The position numbers were made by a program, and so were the translations under genes. Positions 24,696 to 36,953 of a stretch of 64,000 bases of DNA are shown here, in pieces; positions within the stretch are counted from its first letter, which is position 1, and each line of letters starts with the position of its first letter. The DNA lies in assembly GCA_029204225.1 (NCBI GenBank), contig CM055107.1, positions 26,750,572 through 26,814,571 on the forward strand. The letters are read 5' to 3'. The notes below the pieces were generated by a model. It saw nothing but the letters and a program-made list of their open reading frames with translations, searched no databases and had not been told where the DNA came from. Source of the stretch: Diphasiastrum complanatum (taxonomy: Eukaryota; Streptophyta; Lycopodiopsida; Lycopodiales; Lycopodiaceae).

Positions 24696-27600
24696 ATGGC
24701 TACAAATGGAGGCTACATGTTGGAAAGCAATGATAGGCTTACCTCCCTCAACTATTCTACTTGGAAAGTAAGGATGGAGTCTTTGCTTGAGATGAATGAG
24801 TTGATGGATATTGTTGTAGGTGTGGAGGAGAGACCTTTGGCACCTCAAGAACAATTGAGGTATGACAAGAGGGCAAAGAAAGCCCTTCACATGATCAAGA
24901 TGAATGTGACAAATGAGCTTATCAAAGAGGTTGGTAAGTGCACATCATCTAGTGAAGCTTGGGAAGCCTTGAAGAAGGTTTATGAATCCAAGTCTACTTC
25001 TAGAGTGTTGACTTTAAGAAGGCAAATCTTTTCTTGTATGCAAAAGAAGAGTGAGAATGGACATGCTTTTGTTTTGAGAGTTAAAGCATTGAATGATGAG
25101 TTAGCATGCATTAATGATGGCATAAATAATGAGGAGCTTGTTCAAGTGATTCTCAATGGCTTGTTGGATGATCATGCTAATCTTGTTCAAAGTTATGCTA
25201 TCCAAAAATGTTTACCAAGTGTTGGAGACTTGCAAGAGGTCTTGTTGGCTGAAGAATTCAGGTTGCAAGCAAGAGTGGGAGCATCTTCTACATCTCAAGG
25301 AGGAGAAGAGGAGGCAATGTTCTCTAAAGGCAAGTTCAAGGGCAAAGGTAAAAGCAATTGGTCTAAAGGGCAAGACCAAGGTGAGCACTCTACTTTTGGC
25401 AAAAAGAAGGATAGATCTAAGCTAAAATGTTTCTATTGTGGAGTCAAAGGGCATTTTGCTAGTGATTGTTTTAAGAAAAAGAGGGATCAAGGGGAAAAGC
25501 AAACCAATCTAACTATTGATGAGGGTGGGGATGAGCTTCTTTCAAATGATGCTTTTGTTATGTCATCTTGCTTGTTGGCTAATCATGGAGACATTGATCC
25601 TTGGTGGATTGATAGTGGAGCCACTTCTCATATGACATATCATAAAGAGTATTTTTCATCTTTAATGGCATTTGATGGTGATAGGAAGGTAATCTATACC
25701 GCAAATGATGGTGAGTGTGCAATCAAGGGGATTGGCACAATTCCTATTTCACTTTCTACAAATAGGAATATAGAATTGAAAGATGTTTTGCTCATTCCAT
25801 CCATTACCAAGAACTTACTTAGTGTAAGCCAAATGCTTGACAAAGGATTCAAAGTTGAGTTTGATGGTGATGCTTGCTTGATCAAAAAGGGGTGTAGTAT
25901 CATTGCAAAAGGGAAAAGGCAAGGGAAATTGTTCAAGCTTGATGCATGTGTTGTTGCTAACCAAGTTGGATGCATGGCAAATGAACAAATGTCAATTCAA
26001 GAGGTATGGCATAAAAGGATGGGACATCTCAACTACAAGGCCTTGGAGGTAATAGCCAAAAAGGAGGTAGTAAGGGGACTTCCCAAGTCTCTTACTTGCT
26101 TGAATCATGTTTGTGAAGAATGTGCTTTGTCTAAATCACATAGATTGCCATATACTAGATCTATATCTAGATCTAAGATGCCTTTTTCTCTCTTGCATTC
26201 GGATATTCATGGTGTTACTACAATTAGCAATGGAGGTGCTAAGATGTATGTAACTTTCATTGATGATTTTAGTAGATTTTGTTGGGTTTATCTACTAAAG
26301 AGCAAGGATGAGGTGTTTGATGTGTTTGTCAAGTTCAAAGTTGCTATTGAGACTCAATTTACAACCAAAATCAAATGCTTGAGGAGCGACAATGGTGGTG
26401 AATACATTTCTAACAAATTCAAAGCCTTTTGCGATGAGCATGGGATCAAGAGGGAGTACACATGTCCAAGAACACCACAACAAAATGGAGTGGCCGAGAG
26501 GAAGAATAGAACCTTGTGTGAGAGTGCAAAGGCAATGAGATTGAATGCTAATCTTCCTAAACCTTTTTGGAGTGATGCTTTGTTGTGTGCAAATTTCCTA
26601 TGCAATAGATGGCCAAGTGTTGTATTGGAAGGAAAAACCCCTTTTGAAGCTTTGTTTGGTACGAAGCCTAATGTCAAGTTTCTAAGAACTTTTGGATGCA
26701 TTTGCTACTTCAACATTACTCTTGATGATAGAACTAAGGAGGATCCATCTTCAAGAAAGGGCATTTTTGTTGGTTATAGTGAAGTAAGCAAAGCATATAG
26801 GATTTATGTTCCTTCAATCAAGAAAGTGTTCACAAGTAGGGATGTCATTTTTGATGAAGGTAACATTCCAAAAGTTGTTTCAAGTGATGATGGTGTTGTT
26901 GCAACTAATGTGCTTGATGACAATGGAGTTGATGACACATTGGATGTGGATGTTGAAGAAGCCTCTTCAAGTCAAATTCCAAGGAGAACTCCAAGGCATA
27001 AAGTGAAACCCTCAAGGCTCACTTATGATGGCAAAGGTAAGCAAGTGGTGGATGGATCCAACTATGCTTTCCTAACTTCTTTTGATGTACCTTCATGTGT
27101 AGATGAAGCAAGGCAAGAAGAGGAATGGATCCAAGCAATGGATCTTGAGTTTGAAGCACTTATGAAGAACAACACATGGAGATTGGTGGAGCTTCCAAAG
27201 GGCAAAAGTGCAATTGGATGCAAATGGATCTTCAAGGTAAAGACAAATCAAGATGGATCTATCAACAAGTTGAAGGCAAGGTTGGTGGCTAAAGGTTATG
27301 CTCAAGAGCATGGCATTGACTATGAGGAAACCTTTGCACCCGTGGCAAAGATGGTGAGCATAAGAGTAATCATTTCCCTTGCAACTCTTTATGGATGGGA
27401 TCTTTGGCAATTAGACATTTCTAATGCTTTCTTGAATGGTGATCTTGAAGAGGAAGTCTACATGGAGCAACCCGAGAGCTATGTTTCTCATAGCAAGCCT
27501 AATCATGTGTGTTTTCTACAAAAAAGTTTGTATGGTCTTAAGCAAGCACCAAGGAGTTGGTATGCTAGGCTTAACTCTTTTCTACTTTCTCAAAACTTCA

Positions 27601-28646
27601 CTATGAGTGAGTATGATCATTCACTTTACTTTAGAATTAGTGCTAATGATGTTACAATCCTTCTAATTTATGTGGATGACATTATTTTAAGTGGAGGGAA
27701 CAAGGAAGATATAGAAGATATCAAGAAAGCACTAAAAAAGGAATTTGAAGTGCATGATCTTGGTCTTTTGAGCTATATCTTAGGAATAGAAGTAATTAGA
27801 ACTTCTCAAATCACTTTTATTTCACAAGAGAAGTATGCTATTTCTATTCTCAATAGATTTCATATGGTAGATGCAAATCCTATTGATACACCTATGGAAT
27901 CACATGTAAAGCTAACTATAAGAGGTAATGAAAGATCCTTCGAGGACATTACTCTCTATAGGAAGCTAATAGGTTCTCTTATATATCTAACCATCACAAG
28001 ACCTGATTTATCTTATTGTGTTGGTAGATTAAGCCAATTCATGCAAGATCCTAGCATAGAACATTGGAAACTAGGAAAGAGGATCTTGAGATACATCTCG
28101 GGAACAAAAGATTTTGGCATTGTTTATAGAGGCTCATCACCTAACTTATTTGGTTTTTCAGATTCAGATTTTGCAGGAGACCTTATGGATAGAAAATCCA
28201 TAAATGCACATGCTATTTTCATAGGTGATGGAGCTATCTCATGGATGTCGAAGAAACAAGCAACTATATCACTTTCTTCTAGTGAGGCCGAGTACAAAGC
28301 TTTGACATCATGCACAAAGGAGATGGTGTGGATCAAGAGGATGATTATGGAGCTTCATTTGCTGGATTTTTCAGAGAGTCCAATCATCTTTTGTGACAAC
28401 CTTTCAGCCCAAAGTCTAGCAAGCAATCCGGTTTTCCATGCAAGGAGCAAACATATCGAGGTGGCTTACCATTTTGTGAGAGAACAAGTGTTGGCAAAAG
28501 AGATCAAGCTTGAACATGTCCCATCAAAGGAATGTGTGGCTGATATCTTTACCAAAGCATTGGGAAAGGACTTATTTTTCAAGCATAGAACAAGTCTTGG
28601 TGTACTTTCTAAATCTATGCTAAAACTAGTTGAAGAGGGAGTGTGA
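24696..28646 (+). CDS. Copia A gag-pol polyprotein (1316 aa)
   Basis: A single intact frame encodes all element proteins. Gag (about residues 1-240) has the DUF4219/UBN2 pattern (NDRLTSLNYSTWKVRMESLL). A CX2CX4HX4C zinc knuckle lies at 245-258. Aspartic protease DSGATSHM starts at D306. The GAG-pre-integrase module WHKRMGHLN begins near 438 and has its CEEC pair after it. The integrase catalytic triad is D503, D565 and E601 with the standard D-35-E spacing. Reverse transcriptase has GCKWIFKVK and catalytic YVDD at 992-995. RNase H has FSDSDFAGD near 1156, SSSEAEYKAL and SKHIEV, ending with ADIFTKAL. Length is usual for plant Copia. The TGA stop lies three bases inside the 3' LTR (28644-28646), a compact gene-LTR overlap. 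The start is the first ATG of the frame after a 597-bp leader. Confidence 0.97.
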   Translation: MATNGGYMLESNDRLTSLNYSTWKVRMESLLEMNELMDIVVGVEERPLAPQEQLRYDKRAKKALHMIKMNVTNELIKEVGKCTSSSEAWEALKKVYESKSTSRVLTLRRQIFSCMQKKSENGHAFVLRVKALNDELACINDGINNEELVQVILNGLLDDHANLVQSYAIQKCLPSVGDLQEVLLAEEFRLQARVGASSTSQGGEEEAMFSKGKFKGKGKSNWSKGQDQGEHSTFGKKKDRSKLKCFYCGVKGHFASDCFKKKRDQGEKQTNLTIDEGGDELLSNDAFVMSSCLLANHGDIDPWWIDSGATSHMTYHKEYFSSLMAFDGDRKVIYTANDGECAIKGIGTIPISLSTNRNIELKDVLLIPSITKNLLSVSQMLDKGFKVEFDGDACLIKKGCSIIAKGKRQGKLFKLDACVVANQVGCMANEQMSIQEVWHKRMGHLNYKALEVIAKKEVVRGLPKSLTCLNHVCEECALSKSHRLPYTRSISRSKMPFSLLHSDIHGVTTISNGGAKMYVTFIDDFSRFCWVYLLKSKDEVFDVFVKFKVAIETQFTTKIKCLRSDNGGEYISNKFKAFCDEHGIKREYTCPRTPQQNGVAERKNRTLCESAKAMRLNANLPKPFWSDALLCANFLCNRWPSVVLEGKTPFEALFGTKPNVKFLRTFGCICYFNITLDDRTKEDPSSRKGIFVGYSEVSKAYRIYVPSIKKVFTSRDVIFDEGNIPKVVSSDDGVVATNVLDDNGVDDTLDVDVEEASSSQIPRRTPRHKVKPSRLTYDGKGKQVVDGSNYAFLTSFDVPSCVDEARQEEEWIQAMDLEFEALMKNNTWRLVELPKGKSAIGCKWIFKVKTNQDGSINKLKARLVAKGYAQEHGIDYEETFAPVAKMVSIRVIISLATLYGWDLWQLDISNAFLNGDLEEEVYMEQPESYVSHSKPNHVCFLQKSLYGLKQAPRSWYARLNSFLLSQNFTMSEYDHSLYFRISANDVTILLIYVDDIILSGGNKEDIEDIKKALKKEFEVHDLGLLSYILGIEVIRTSQITFISQEKYAISILNRFHMVDANPIDTPMESHVKLTIRGNERSFEDITLYRKLIGSLIYLTITRPDLSYCVGRLSQFMQDPSIEHWKLGKRILRYISGTKDFGIVYRGSSPNLFGFSDSDFAGDLMDRKSINAHAIFIGDGAISWMSKKQATISLSSSEAEYKALTSCTKEMVWIKRMIMELHLLDFSESPIIFCDNLSAQSLASNPVFHARSKHIEVAYHFVREQVLAKEIKLEHVPSKECVADIFTKALGKDLFFKHRTSLGVLSKSMLKLVEEGV
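28630..28641 (+). other. Polypurine tract of Copia A
   Basis: The purine-rich TTGAAGAGGGAG immediately precedes the 3' LTR start TGTGAAA at 28642. It is the expected primer site for plus-strand synthesis and lies within the last codons of the polyprotein. Confidence 0.85.
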
Positions 28647-29294
28647 AAAATTGTCAACTAGTAGTATTTTCCTAACTTGAGATTTTGTAGGCCTATGGCC
28701 AAATAAAAGTTAGAGATAGGTTCATACATGTATGTAGAGGCCCAAAGTATGTGTACACTACTTTTGAGGTCACATTAATTAGAGGAGGTCGAGTGTGGAG
28801 CTCTTCTATTGGCTCATAATTTGGTGCATTCCTATTTGACCAAATTTCTAGGTATATGGGTGAATCCTATTGGACCCCAATTTTAGCCTATCATAAGACA
28901 AGTGGCCAAGAGGCACTATGGCTGCTATAAATAGCCATCTCCACGAGTATGTACACATCTCATTTTCATTCTATTGAATGAATGTTATGCTCTTTGAAGG
29001 TCCATCTTCTTCTCTCTCACTTTTTTGTTCATATCTTGCATTCTAGCCACTAGAATTGTGATTTCTTTGTTGCTATGGCTTCACACGTGTGAAATGCAGG
29101 TTGTAGGCTCTGAAGTACGGACAGGGACAGCAAGTTTCTGTTTGTGGAAGCTTATGATCAGATTTTGATGTTTAGTTGATGTTTAGTATGCTTAACATCA
29201 CAATTTCTATCATTTTTTCAATCTAGATGTGCATAACTTCCATGGCCAAGATCTTTATGAAACTTTAGCATCTTTTGGATCTGAGTTTTTCACA
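28642..29294 (+). repeat. 3' LTR of Copia A (653 bp)
   Basis: Same start, end and length as the 5' LTR, and no difference found by eye. It ends CACA at 29294, followed by the TCCAC duplicate and the resumed Copia B reading frame. The G-box palindrome is at 29080-29093. Confidence 0.95.
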
Positions 29295-29299
29295 TCCAC

Positions 29300-29466
29300 C
29301 ACTTTGTAAGAGAAAAGGTCCAAGCTAAGGAGGTCTCATTGGAGCATGTTTCAAGTGAAGAATGAATAGCTGATATATTGACAAATCCTCTTCAATAGAA
29401 TGATTTTTTGAAGCTTAGATCAGCCCTTGGCTTAATTAGTAAAGCTATGTTATCATCTAGCTAGCT
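29300..29466 (+). pseudogene. Copia B RNase H tail
   Basis: Continues the frame broken at 23433: HFVREKVQAKEVSLEHVSSEE, then a TGA where a Cys or Trp codon would be, then IADILTNPLQ with another stop, and LRSALGLISKAMLSS. This is the ADIFTKAL-type end of a Copia polyprotein and shows that Copia A inserted into an already recognisable coding region. Confidence 0.9.
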
Positions 29467-29478
29467 TGTGAGGAGGAG

Positions 29479-30125
29479 TATTGAAATTTCACAATTCAGG
29501 CTTGACCAATTTTGGTCACATGCATTGTATATTGGCAAGATGGCCATGTAAATAGATGCCACACGTGCCAAATCACATAGGATGCTTTCCAATAAGTTCA
29601 TTCTTCATATTACATTGTGATAGCATCTTTGAAATGTGTTTGGATAGGCTAGAGAAATTCTAGGATCTAAAAATAGCATGTTTTACATTGTTTTTGGATC
29701 TTGAGATCTTGACCCCAAGTTAGGGTGGATCCAATGACCTATTAGGTTAGATATTAGGGTTATTGTATGAAAAGATCAGAGGTGCCCTAATATGCTCATA
29801 TCCGAGCTTGAAATGTGTAAATACATAATGGGATCTTCATCAAATCATCAAGAAAAATCAAGTTTTTCCACTTCTATCATCATTGTCTTTTGGTGGCGAG
29901 TTCTAGCTATTGGATGTGAGTGTTCTTATGCATTAATTGCTTGGTTTGGAAGGTACTGAATCTGTTTACAAGTCTGAGTAGCTTGCTGTACTTTACTTTG
30001 GTTCATTTGATCAAATCTATGTGCCTAATGTGGAGTTAAATGCCAAATTTGCTAGTTTTGGTAACTAGTCTTGATTCTAGCTCATAGTTTGGATCTAGAT
30101 CTTTTGTTTGTGCATCCTCCATCAC
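29479..30125 (+). repeat. 3' LTR of Copia B, right edge approximate
   Basis: It starts after the purine tract AGGAGGAGT with TATTGAAATTTCACAATTC, a worn version of the TGTTGAA/TGTGAA start of related LTRs here. Length is assumed to be about 650 bp by analogy with Copia A and D. The true CA end could not be located because the 5' LTR is missing. Confidence 0.45.
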
Positions 30126-31398
<1,273 letters not shown>

Positions 31399-31780
31399 TG
31401 TATATGGTTGTGATCGAGACGTGACCCATTAGGATATATTGATCGGGCACTGATCCCGTAGATGGCTACTTGGGTTAGCCGGGTAGCCACACATAGGAAG
31501 AATTAGCCTGTACATAGTTATTTATAGTACTTGCTATACTTGGAGGCATGTCCCAAATTTGTCGGTCAAATTTGGCCATATTGGGCCTGACCTTAGTTTG
31601 ACAGGTGGTAGGCCGATTTTAGGACACATGCCTTTTCATGCAGTTTGTGAATACTCTATATGTACAGTGTCTCTTTGTAATCTAATAACTTTTGTTGTGC
31701 CATCTTTGAGAGCTTGTGAGGAGTGGCTATGGTGATTGTGTGATGTGATCTGCATACTGCACTAGATCCTAACAGAATTT
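31399..31780 (+). repeat. 5' LTR of LARD-like element
   Basis: Runs from TGTATATGGTTGTGATCG to CTAACAGAATTT. About 95% identical to 36572-36953 at a constant offset of 5173. The exact right edge may be a few bases earlier (the CTAACA before GAATTT), because the last bases could be shared by chance. Confidence 0.85.
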
Positions 31781-31785
31781 TAACT

Positions 31786-31797
31786 TGGTATCAGAGC
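31786..31797 (+). other. Primer-binding site of LARD-like element
   Basis: A perfect TGGTATCAGAGC lies five bases after the LTR edge as called. This is the main evidence that the direct repeats are LTRs of a retrotransposon and not a simple segmental repeat. Confidence 0.85.
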
Positions 31798-34700
31798 GTC
31801 AGGGTGATGCAGGTATGCACGATCCGGTGGAGCTATGGGATAGCGTCTTTCACCAGGAAAAATAGCACTCAGAACGTCTCAAGAGAGAGGACTCCATACA
31901 GGGTATCGGTAGTCCGGATGGCTGGAGACAACAAATTTCCTTCTATTGGAGCTTCGGGGAAGATCAAAACGATTGTCGTAGGTGGATTCTGGGGAGAATT
32001 AACCGAGAAACTTGCAGTTTCGGTGGTTTTGGGGAAATCATCGATGGTGGCTTCATGATTCACTGTGTGGACAGCTGTTTGGCGCAACGGGGCTTGCAGA
32101 AAGTTTGCAAAGAGAATGATGGAGAGCCATAGCAATTTACAGGGATCGATTGGGTGGAAAACGGAGAAAAATTGAGAAATTTCCAGTTTCATGGGGCGTT
32201 GACGGTTTGGAATGAAAACCGGTGTGTTTGCAGTCGATATCGCACCAATTGGCAAGCCATAAATTGTGTTACTGAGCTGGAGGTAGGGCGACCTCAGCCA
32301 GATAGGAGGCTACAAGAAGAAGCTCAGAGAAAGACTAAGCAGAGCCCAAGAAACCTCCATTCTTCCTGGAGATAGGTTTTTGAGATGAAAAACCATGGAC
32401 CTTGCAAGATAAAAATCAGTTTTTGGAGCTTTAAAAGGCTAATGGTGGGCGCCCTACTACTGCCAAGAGAATCTCTAGTGGCCGCGGACAGCCATAGAGA
32501 AGAGAAGGCACGGGATCAGAAAAGGAGTAGGCAGCCTTAGAAACCCTCAAGGTGAAGGAGGAAGAGAGATGGAGGAGGGCCATAGAAGCCGCGAGCCAGT
32601 CGCGCGTGCCCAGTCGTGCTATAGCACCCGTGCATGGAGATGTTTAGCGGACCTAGGAAGTTGTTTCGGTGCGTAGGAGCAGGCAGGGCCATATCGTCTT
32701 GCATCAACCATATCGACGACAGAGATCAAGCCTCTAAGACGAGGAGAAGGCCGTAGGATCATGTTGAACCAATGGATACAAGATGAAAGAGCCCATGAAA
32801 AAATGAAAGTCAAATGAGGACTTCTTTTTATTAAAAATTTTCACATTGAAATGTGAATTTGGACCCGACATGCCAAAAGGGCATTTCTTCATTAAGAAAC
32901 TTCGAAAAGAAGTTCCAGTTCAAATTGCAAGCAATTTCTTTGGAAGAGCCTAACTAAGGCTAGAAGGCACCTTTTTTGGCCATCCTTGGGCCAAAATGAC
33001 CCTTGAAACTGGCTGCTTAGAGCCAGCGGACAGAGCAACATCACAGAGTAGGGAAAAAGGTGTCTTGGGGTGTTTTCGTTACCATTATATCAAGCGGAGT
33101 GTGAGTGACCTAGTGATGGGCTACATTCGACATTTGGGTACCGTAGGGGCAATTTTTGGCTGGTGAAACCTGCTACAACACGATACAATGAGGCATTATC
33201 GCTTAGAAATCACTATTACTTACTCCTAACAAGGTAACAAGGTGTTTGGAGGCGGTAAATGCAGTATGGGGGCGAATGGTAGCGGAATTGTGTGGAGAAA
33301 GCTAGTTTTGGCGATCGAAGTGCAGTTTGGCGTCGTGACTACTCATCATTGGTGACAATTTTGAGAGGGCAAGCAATCACAGGTGAGAGGTAGGCATGGT
33401 ATGCGGTGAAAAATTCTTGTGATCAGGTTCAACTCTTGGAGTTCGAACCAACTGACGTCAAGTGGCGTTTTGGGGAACGCTCTCATAGGCATGATCGGTA
33501 GTGGCATTGTCGAGTCAGGTGATAGCTGCATTGACACACACATCTGTAGCTTGGAAATTTCTCTTTCAGAGAGAAATATGGGCTAGCTTGGAGGTACACA
33601 CATTTTGCCGGTCACAGGTGATTGAAGTGCCAGGTGGTGCCAGTTGGAAGCCATTGGGCAAGATAGCGGACTTGCATTGGACGAGCTGTGTGTGGGACAC
33701 ACAGAGGATGAAAAACGGGTCAATAATCACACTTTGGATGCTCTTGGAGAGTAGCAAGTGTGATGATTTTGTGGTTTTGCAGTCGGTAAATCAATTTTGA
33801 TCAAGTCATTCTAGTTGTGGAGTAGTGTATCAGGTTTGTCATCAAGAGATACACTTCAACTGCCAGTTTGGATAAGTCAAGTCAATTTGCCATATCAATA
33901 TTGCATCAGGGATGCAGATTTCAGTGATGATAGGGTGCAGATCGTTTGGTTTGGGCCACGAAAGATCTCACAGGTTTACTTGGAGGGATATTGGCATGCA
34001 CAGTCATGTGAGGGACTTGATGGTGGCTTTGGAGTTCACATCTCAGTGTATTCTTAGGGAGTGGTTTGGAACCATTCACAGGAGTAGCTTGGAGCTAGTT
34101 TGGGGGAATACATGTGGGCACTGCAGGGTAGATGCTCAGATCTTTGTGATCAGAGATGGCATTGGGATACCTGATAGGGATAACACTATAGGATGACATG
34201 GGATGGTCATCAGGGGGCAGCTATTTCATATTGGACTTGAGTCATTGGCATGGACAGGACTTACAGGTGGGATTCATGATGGAATCAGAAAACTGCAAAC
34301 GCAAATGGGCAAAGTGTGAAGCTTTAAGAGCCAGCTCTAGGCTGGAGAGCTGATGGAGATTGCACGGGGTGTGATCGAAGGGCAAGCACCATGATGGGTG
34401 TTTTGCTAGCGATCCACTGTAGAGGACACTGATGGCGAGGACATCATGGTGTGCTCATTTGGGAGTACAGGATGGCATTATAGCAGGGGGCCAGTTTCGG
34501 ACACTGGCATCGATGGGGAGAGATTTACCATCACGAGTGTGGATAAGCTATCTATAGCTTTCATGCATTTGGCTGTATTTGCAGGAGTCTAGGCTTGGCA
34601 CAAGTGTTGGAATTTCCATGGTACAAATTCTCAGGTGGTGAGATGATGTATAAGCCTAGAGGGAGTCACTCAGAGCCATATACCTCAGTATGATCAGGGA

Positions 34701-36571
34701 GACAGCAGTCGGGATCCCATGAGTGGCGACTCAGGGACATGCTTGCATTGGCATGGTGTCGGGTGGCACATAGCCAGGGAGAGCAAGCAGATGCTAGGAG
34801 CTAGGTGGAGCAGGTGATGCTTTGGAGTTTGGCTTGTCTAGTAGGATGGTGACCAAGATCGGAGACATCAGGTGAGCATAGTATGTGGATGACGAGTCCA
34901 TTGGGGTGGTACTCAAGGAGATGCTACAGTTGCTCAGGTATAACATGTCATTTGATGTATGGACGATGTTCTTTAGTTGGTGCATCATGTGTGATGACCT
35001 AGGAATGGGTCATGCCTACTTGGAGGTAGGTGGCATGGAGTGTACCTGGAGGTGGTACATATCCTGAGGGCATGGAGTGCATTGTGGGGTGATGTGGATC
35101 AGCATGCCCATGGTTGTGGGCCAGCAGGGATGGAGATGGTTGCTCAGGGAGTGACAGCTGATACTTTGGTGAGTGATCAAGTGAGCTGCATGGTCAAATG
35201 CACAGTAGTCTCCAGGTTGGCATCACATGTTGTGTCTATCCATCATTATTTGGTAAGCAGGATGCAGCTTTTGGTTAGATCCAGTTGGAGTCTAGTTGCA
35301 CTATAGGTGGACAGATTCTTGGGGAGCTATCAGTGGGTAATGGATACTTGGTGATCATATGGTACATGGTACAGGGTTCTGGAGCTATCCTACCTGATAT
35401 GCTATGGATCATGGGTGAGTAATTCATCATGATAGTGGATCTAGTTCTCATTTGCTTTGGCTTGGACGCTATGATGGATACAGTGTTGGTGAGATAGGCT
35501 CCTTGGTGGGAGGCCTATGTACTGGTCAAATCAGAGTTGGAAACGTCAAGCATGGAAAGTTGAACCTACATGGGATGTAGGACAGGTAGATCATCATCAG
35601 TATCTCTGGGAGGTAGGCGAGCTACTCAGATATAGCCTATGGTGAGGTTTGTGTACATTCATGTTGAGTCCTTGGTAGACTCTTGTGCTTGGAGCATGGG
35701 AAATGAATGGGGATCAGCTTTCAGGACCTATTGGATAGATGGATATGCTTGGACGTGAGAGCATCTTGGTACAAGTGCAGGCCATGGTTGAGGACCTGAT
35801 TTGGTGACCAGTGGTGTAGCAGCGGATCTATAGGTGGCACAGGTGTTGGTACGACAAGATACCACTTATGGGCAGGCCTTGGTCATGTATTTGACGCTTT
35901 ATCATTCATGTTGGTTTGCATGAGTGTGTGTGGGCTTGCATGTTGCCTTGTCATGGGAGTCTAGATCTGAGTCGGAGTTTTATGTGGTTGTGTATTTGCT
36001 AAAGTGAAACAAAGTAGTCATTTATGCTCATTGACTTGTCATTGTCTACTAGTTTTCTATTTAGTGAGGGTACAATCTTATGGTGGCAGTAAGATTTCCT
36101 TAGGTTGAGCCTCAGTCGCTCATTTATGTCAGCTTTACAAGTTTGTGCTTGTAAGTGCCTGATAGGATGTCAGCCTAGCTAGATGGAGGATGTAAGTCTC
36201 ATGGTGGCAGTGGGATTTTCTCAATTTGAGCCATGTCGCTCATGTGGTCCACTTGTGTTCAAGTCGGATTGGGGACGAGTCAGTTGATCGAGAGTGTGGT
36301 AGACTCTCTGTATGAGCATTGTGGATGCATGATACTTTGTGAGTCAAACCTGTTGGTTTGTTGGTGTGCTTGAGTGTGAGTCAAGTACAGAGTAGCATGG
36401 ACATGCATAACATCTTTTTGGACACTCCATACATTGCTACAAATTATTGTTTTTTACTCTTATCACATTTGAGCTTAATGGAGAGAGTTAAAAATCAGAG
36501 TTAATCTGATATACATTTTATGTAAGCTCTAAATGTGATGATGTAATTATTGTACAGTTTATTTGTTTTAA
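31798..36571 (+). other. Non-coding interior of LARD-like element
   Basis: About 4.8 kb, noticeably more GC-rich than its surroundings, with many GGTGG, TGGCAT and CAGGTGG words on the plus strand. Short open frames exist (for example 31804-32058 and 33501-33800) but show no domain I recognise. Near 36060-36240 a block with ATCTTATGGTGGCAGTAAG and TCTCATGGTGGCAGTGGG appears twice about 110 bp apart. No obvious polypurine tract precedes the 3' LTR. Confidence 0.55.
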
Positions 36572-36953
36572 TGTATATGGTTGTGATCGGGACGTGACCC
36601 GTTAGGATATATTGATCGGGCATTGATCTCGTAGACGGCTACTTGGGTTAGCCGGGTAGCCACACATAGGAAGAATTAGCCTGTACATAGTTATTTATAG
36701 TACTTGCTATACTTGGGGGCATGTCCCAAGTTTGTCGATCGAATTTGGCCATATTGGGCCCGACCTTAGTTTGACAGGTGGTAGGCCAATTTTAGGACAC
36801 CTGCCTTTTCATGTAGTTTGTGAATACTCTATATGTACAGTGTTTCTTTATAATCTAATAACTTTTGTTTTGCCATCTTTGAGAGCTTGTGAGGAGTGGC
36901 TATGATGATTGTGTGATGTGATCTGCATATGGCACTACATCCTAACAGAATTT
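36572..36953 (+). repeat. 3' LTR of LARD-like element
   Basis: Direct copy of 31399-31780 with about 20 substitutions, about 16 of them transitions, and no indels. Followed by unrelated sequence from 36954. Confidence 0.85.

Larger units (their letters stand above)
23434..29294 (+). mobile_element. Copia A, complete and very young LTR retrotransposon
   Basis: The 5861-bp element has two 653-bp LTRs that I read as identical with no indels (constant offset 5208). A canonical PBS adjoins the 5' LTR, one uninterrupted gag-pol ORF follows, and a polypurine tract abuts the 3' LTR. A 5-bp target duplication TCCAC lies at 23429-23433 and 29295-29299. Identical LTRs mean insertion was recent on an evolutionary scale, because both LTRs are copied from one template. 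Every element part needed for transposition is present, so this copy may be competent. It sits in the RNase H region of Copia B in the same orientation. Confidence 0.97.
20164..30125 (+). mobile_element. Copia B, old element split by Copia A
   Basis: Copia B pol runs from the gypsy 1 junction at 20164 to 23433, is interrupted by the 5861-bp Copia A, and continues at 29300 with the next codons of RNase H. The split falls in the HIEIVHHFVREKV motif, and TCCAC is present on both sides. The 5' LTR, leader and first part of gag are missing at the gypsy junction. A purine tract (AGGAGGAGT, 29471-29479) and a 3' LTR follow. The right LTR edge is approximate. Confidence 0.8.
31399..36953 (+). mobile_element. 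LARD-like LTR element without recognisable coding
   Basis: Two direct 382-bp LTRs (31399-31780 and 36572-36953) bracket about 4.8 kb of interior. TGGTATCAGAGC at 31786-31797 sits just inside the left LTR, giving plus orientation. The interior has only short, non-conserved frames and none of the zinc knuckle, DSG protease, integrase or RT motifs that are easy to see in every other element here. This fits a large retrotransposon derivative that relies on enzymes from an autonomous partner. The LTRs differ at about 20 positions, mostly transitions, with no indels, so it is clearly older than Copia A. The flanking TTTAT/TTTCT may be a worn target duplication, but the LTR ends are not certain to the base. 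Confidence 0.8.
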
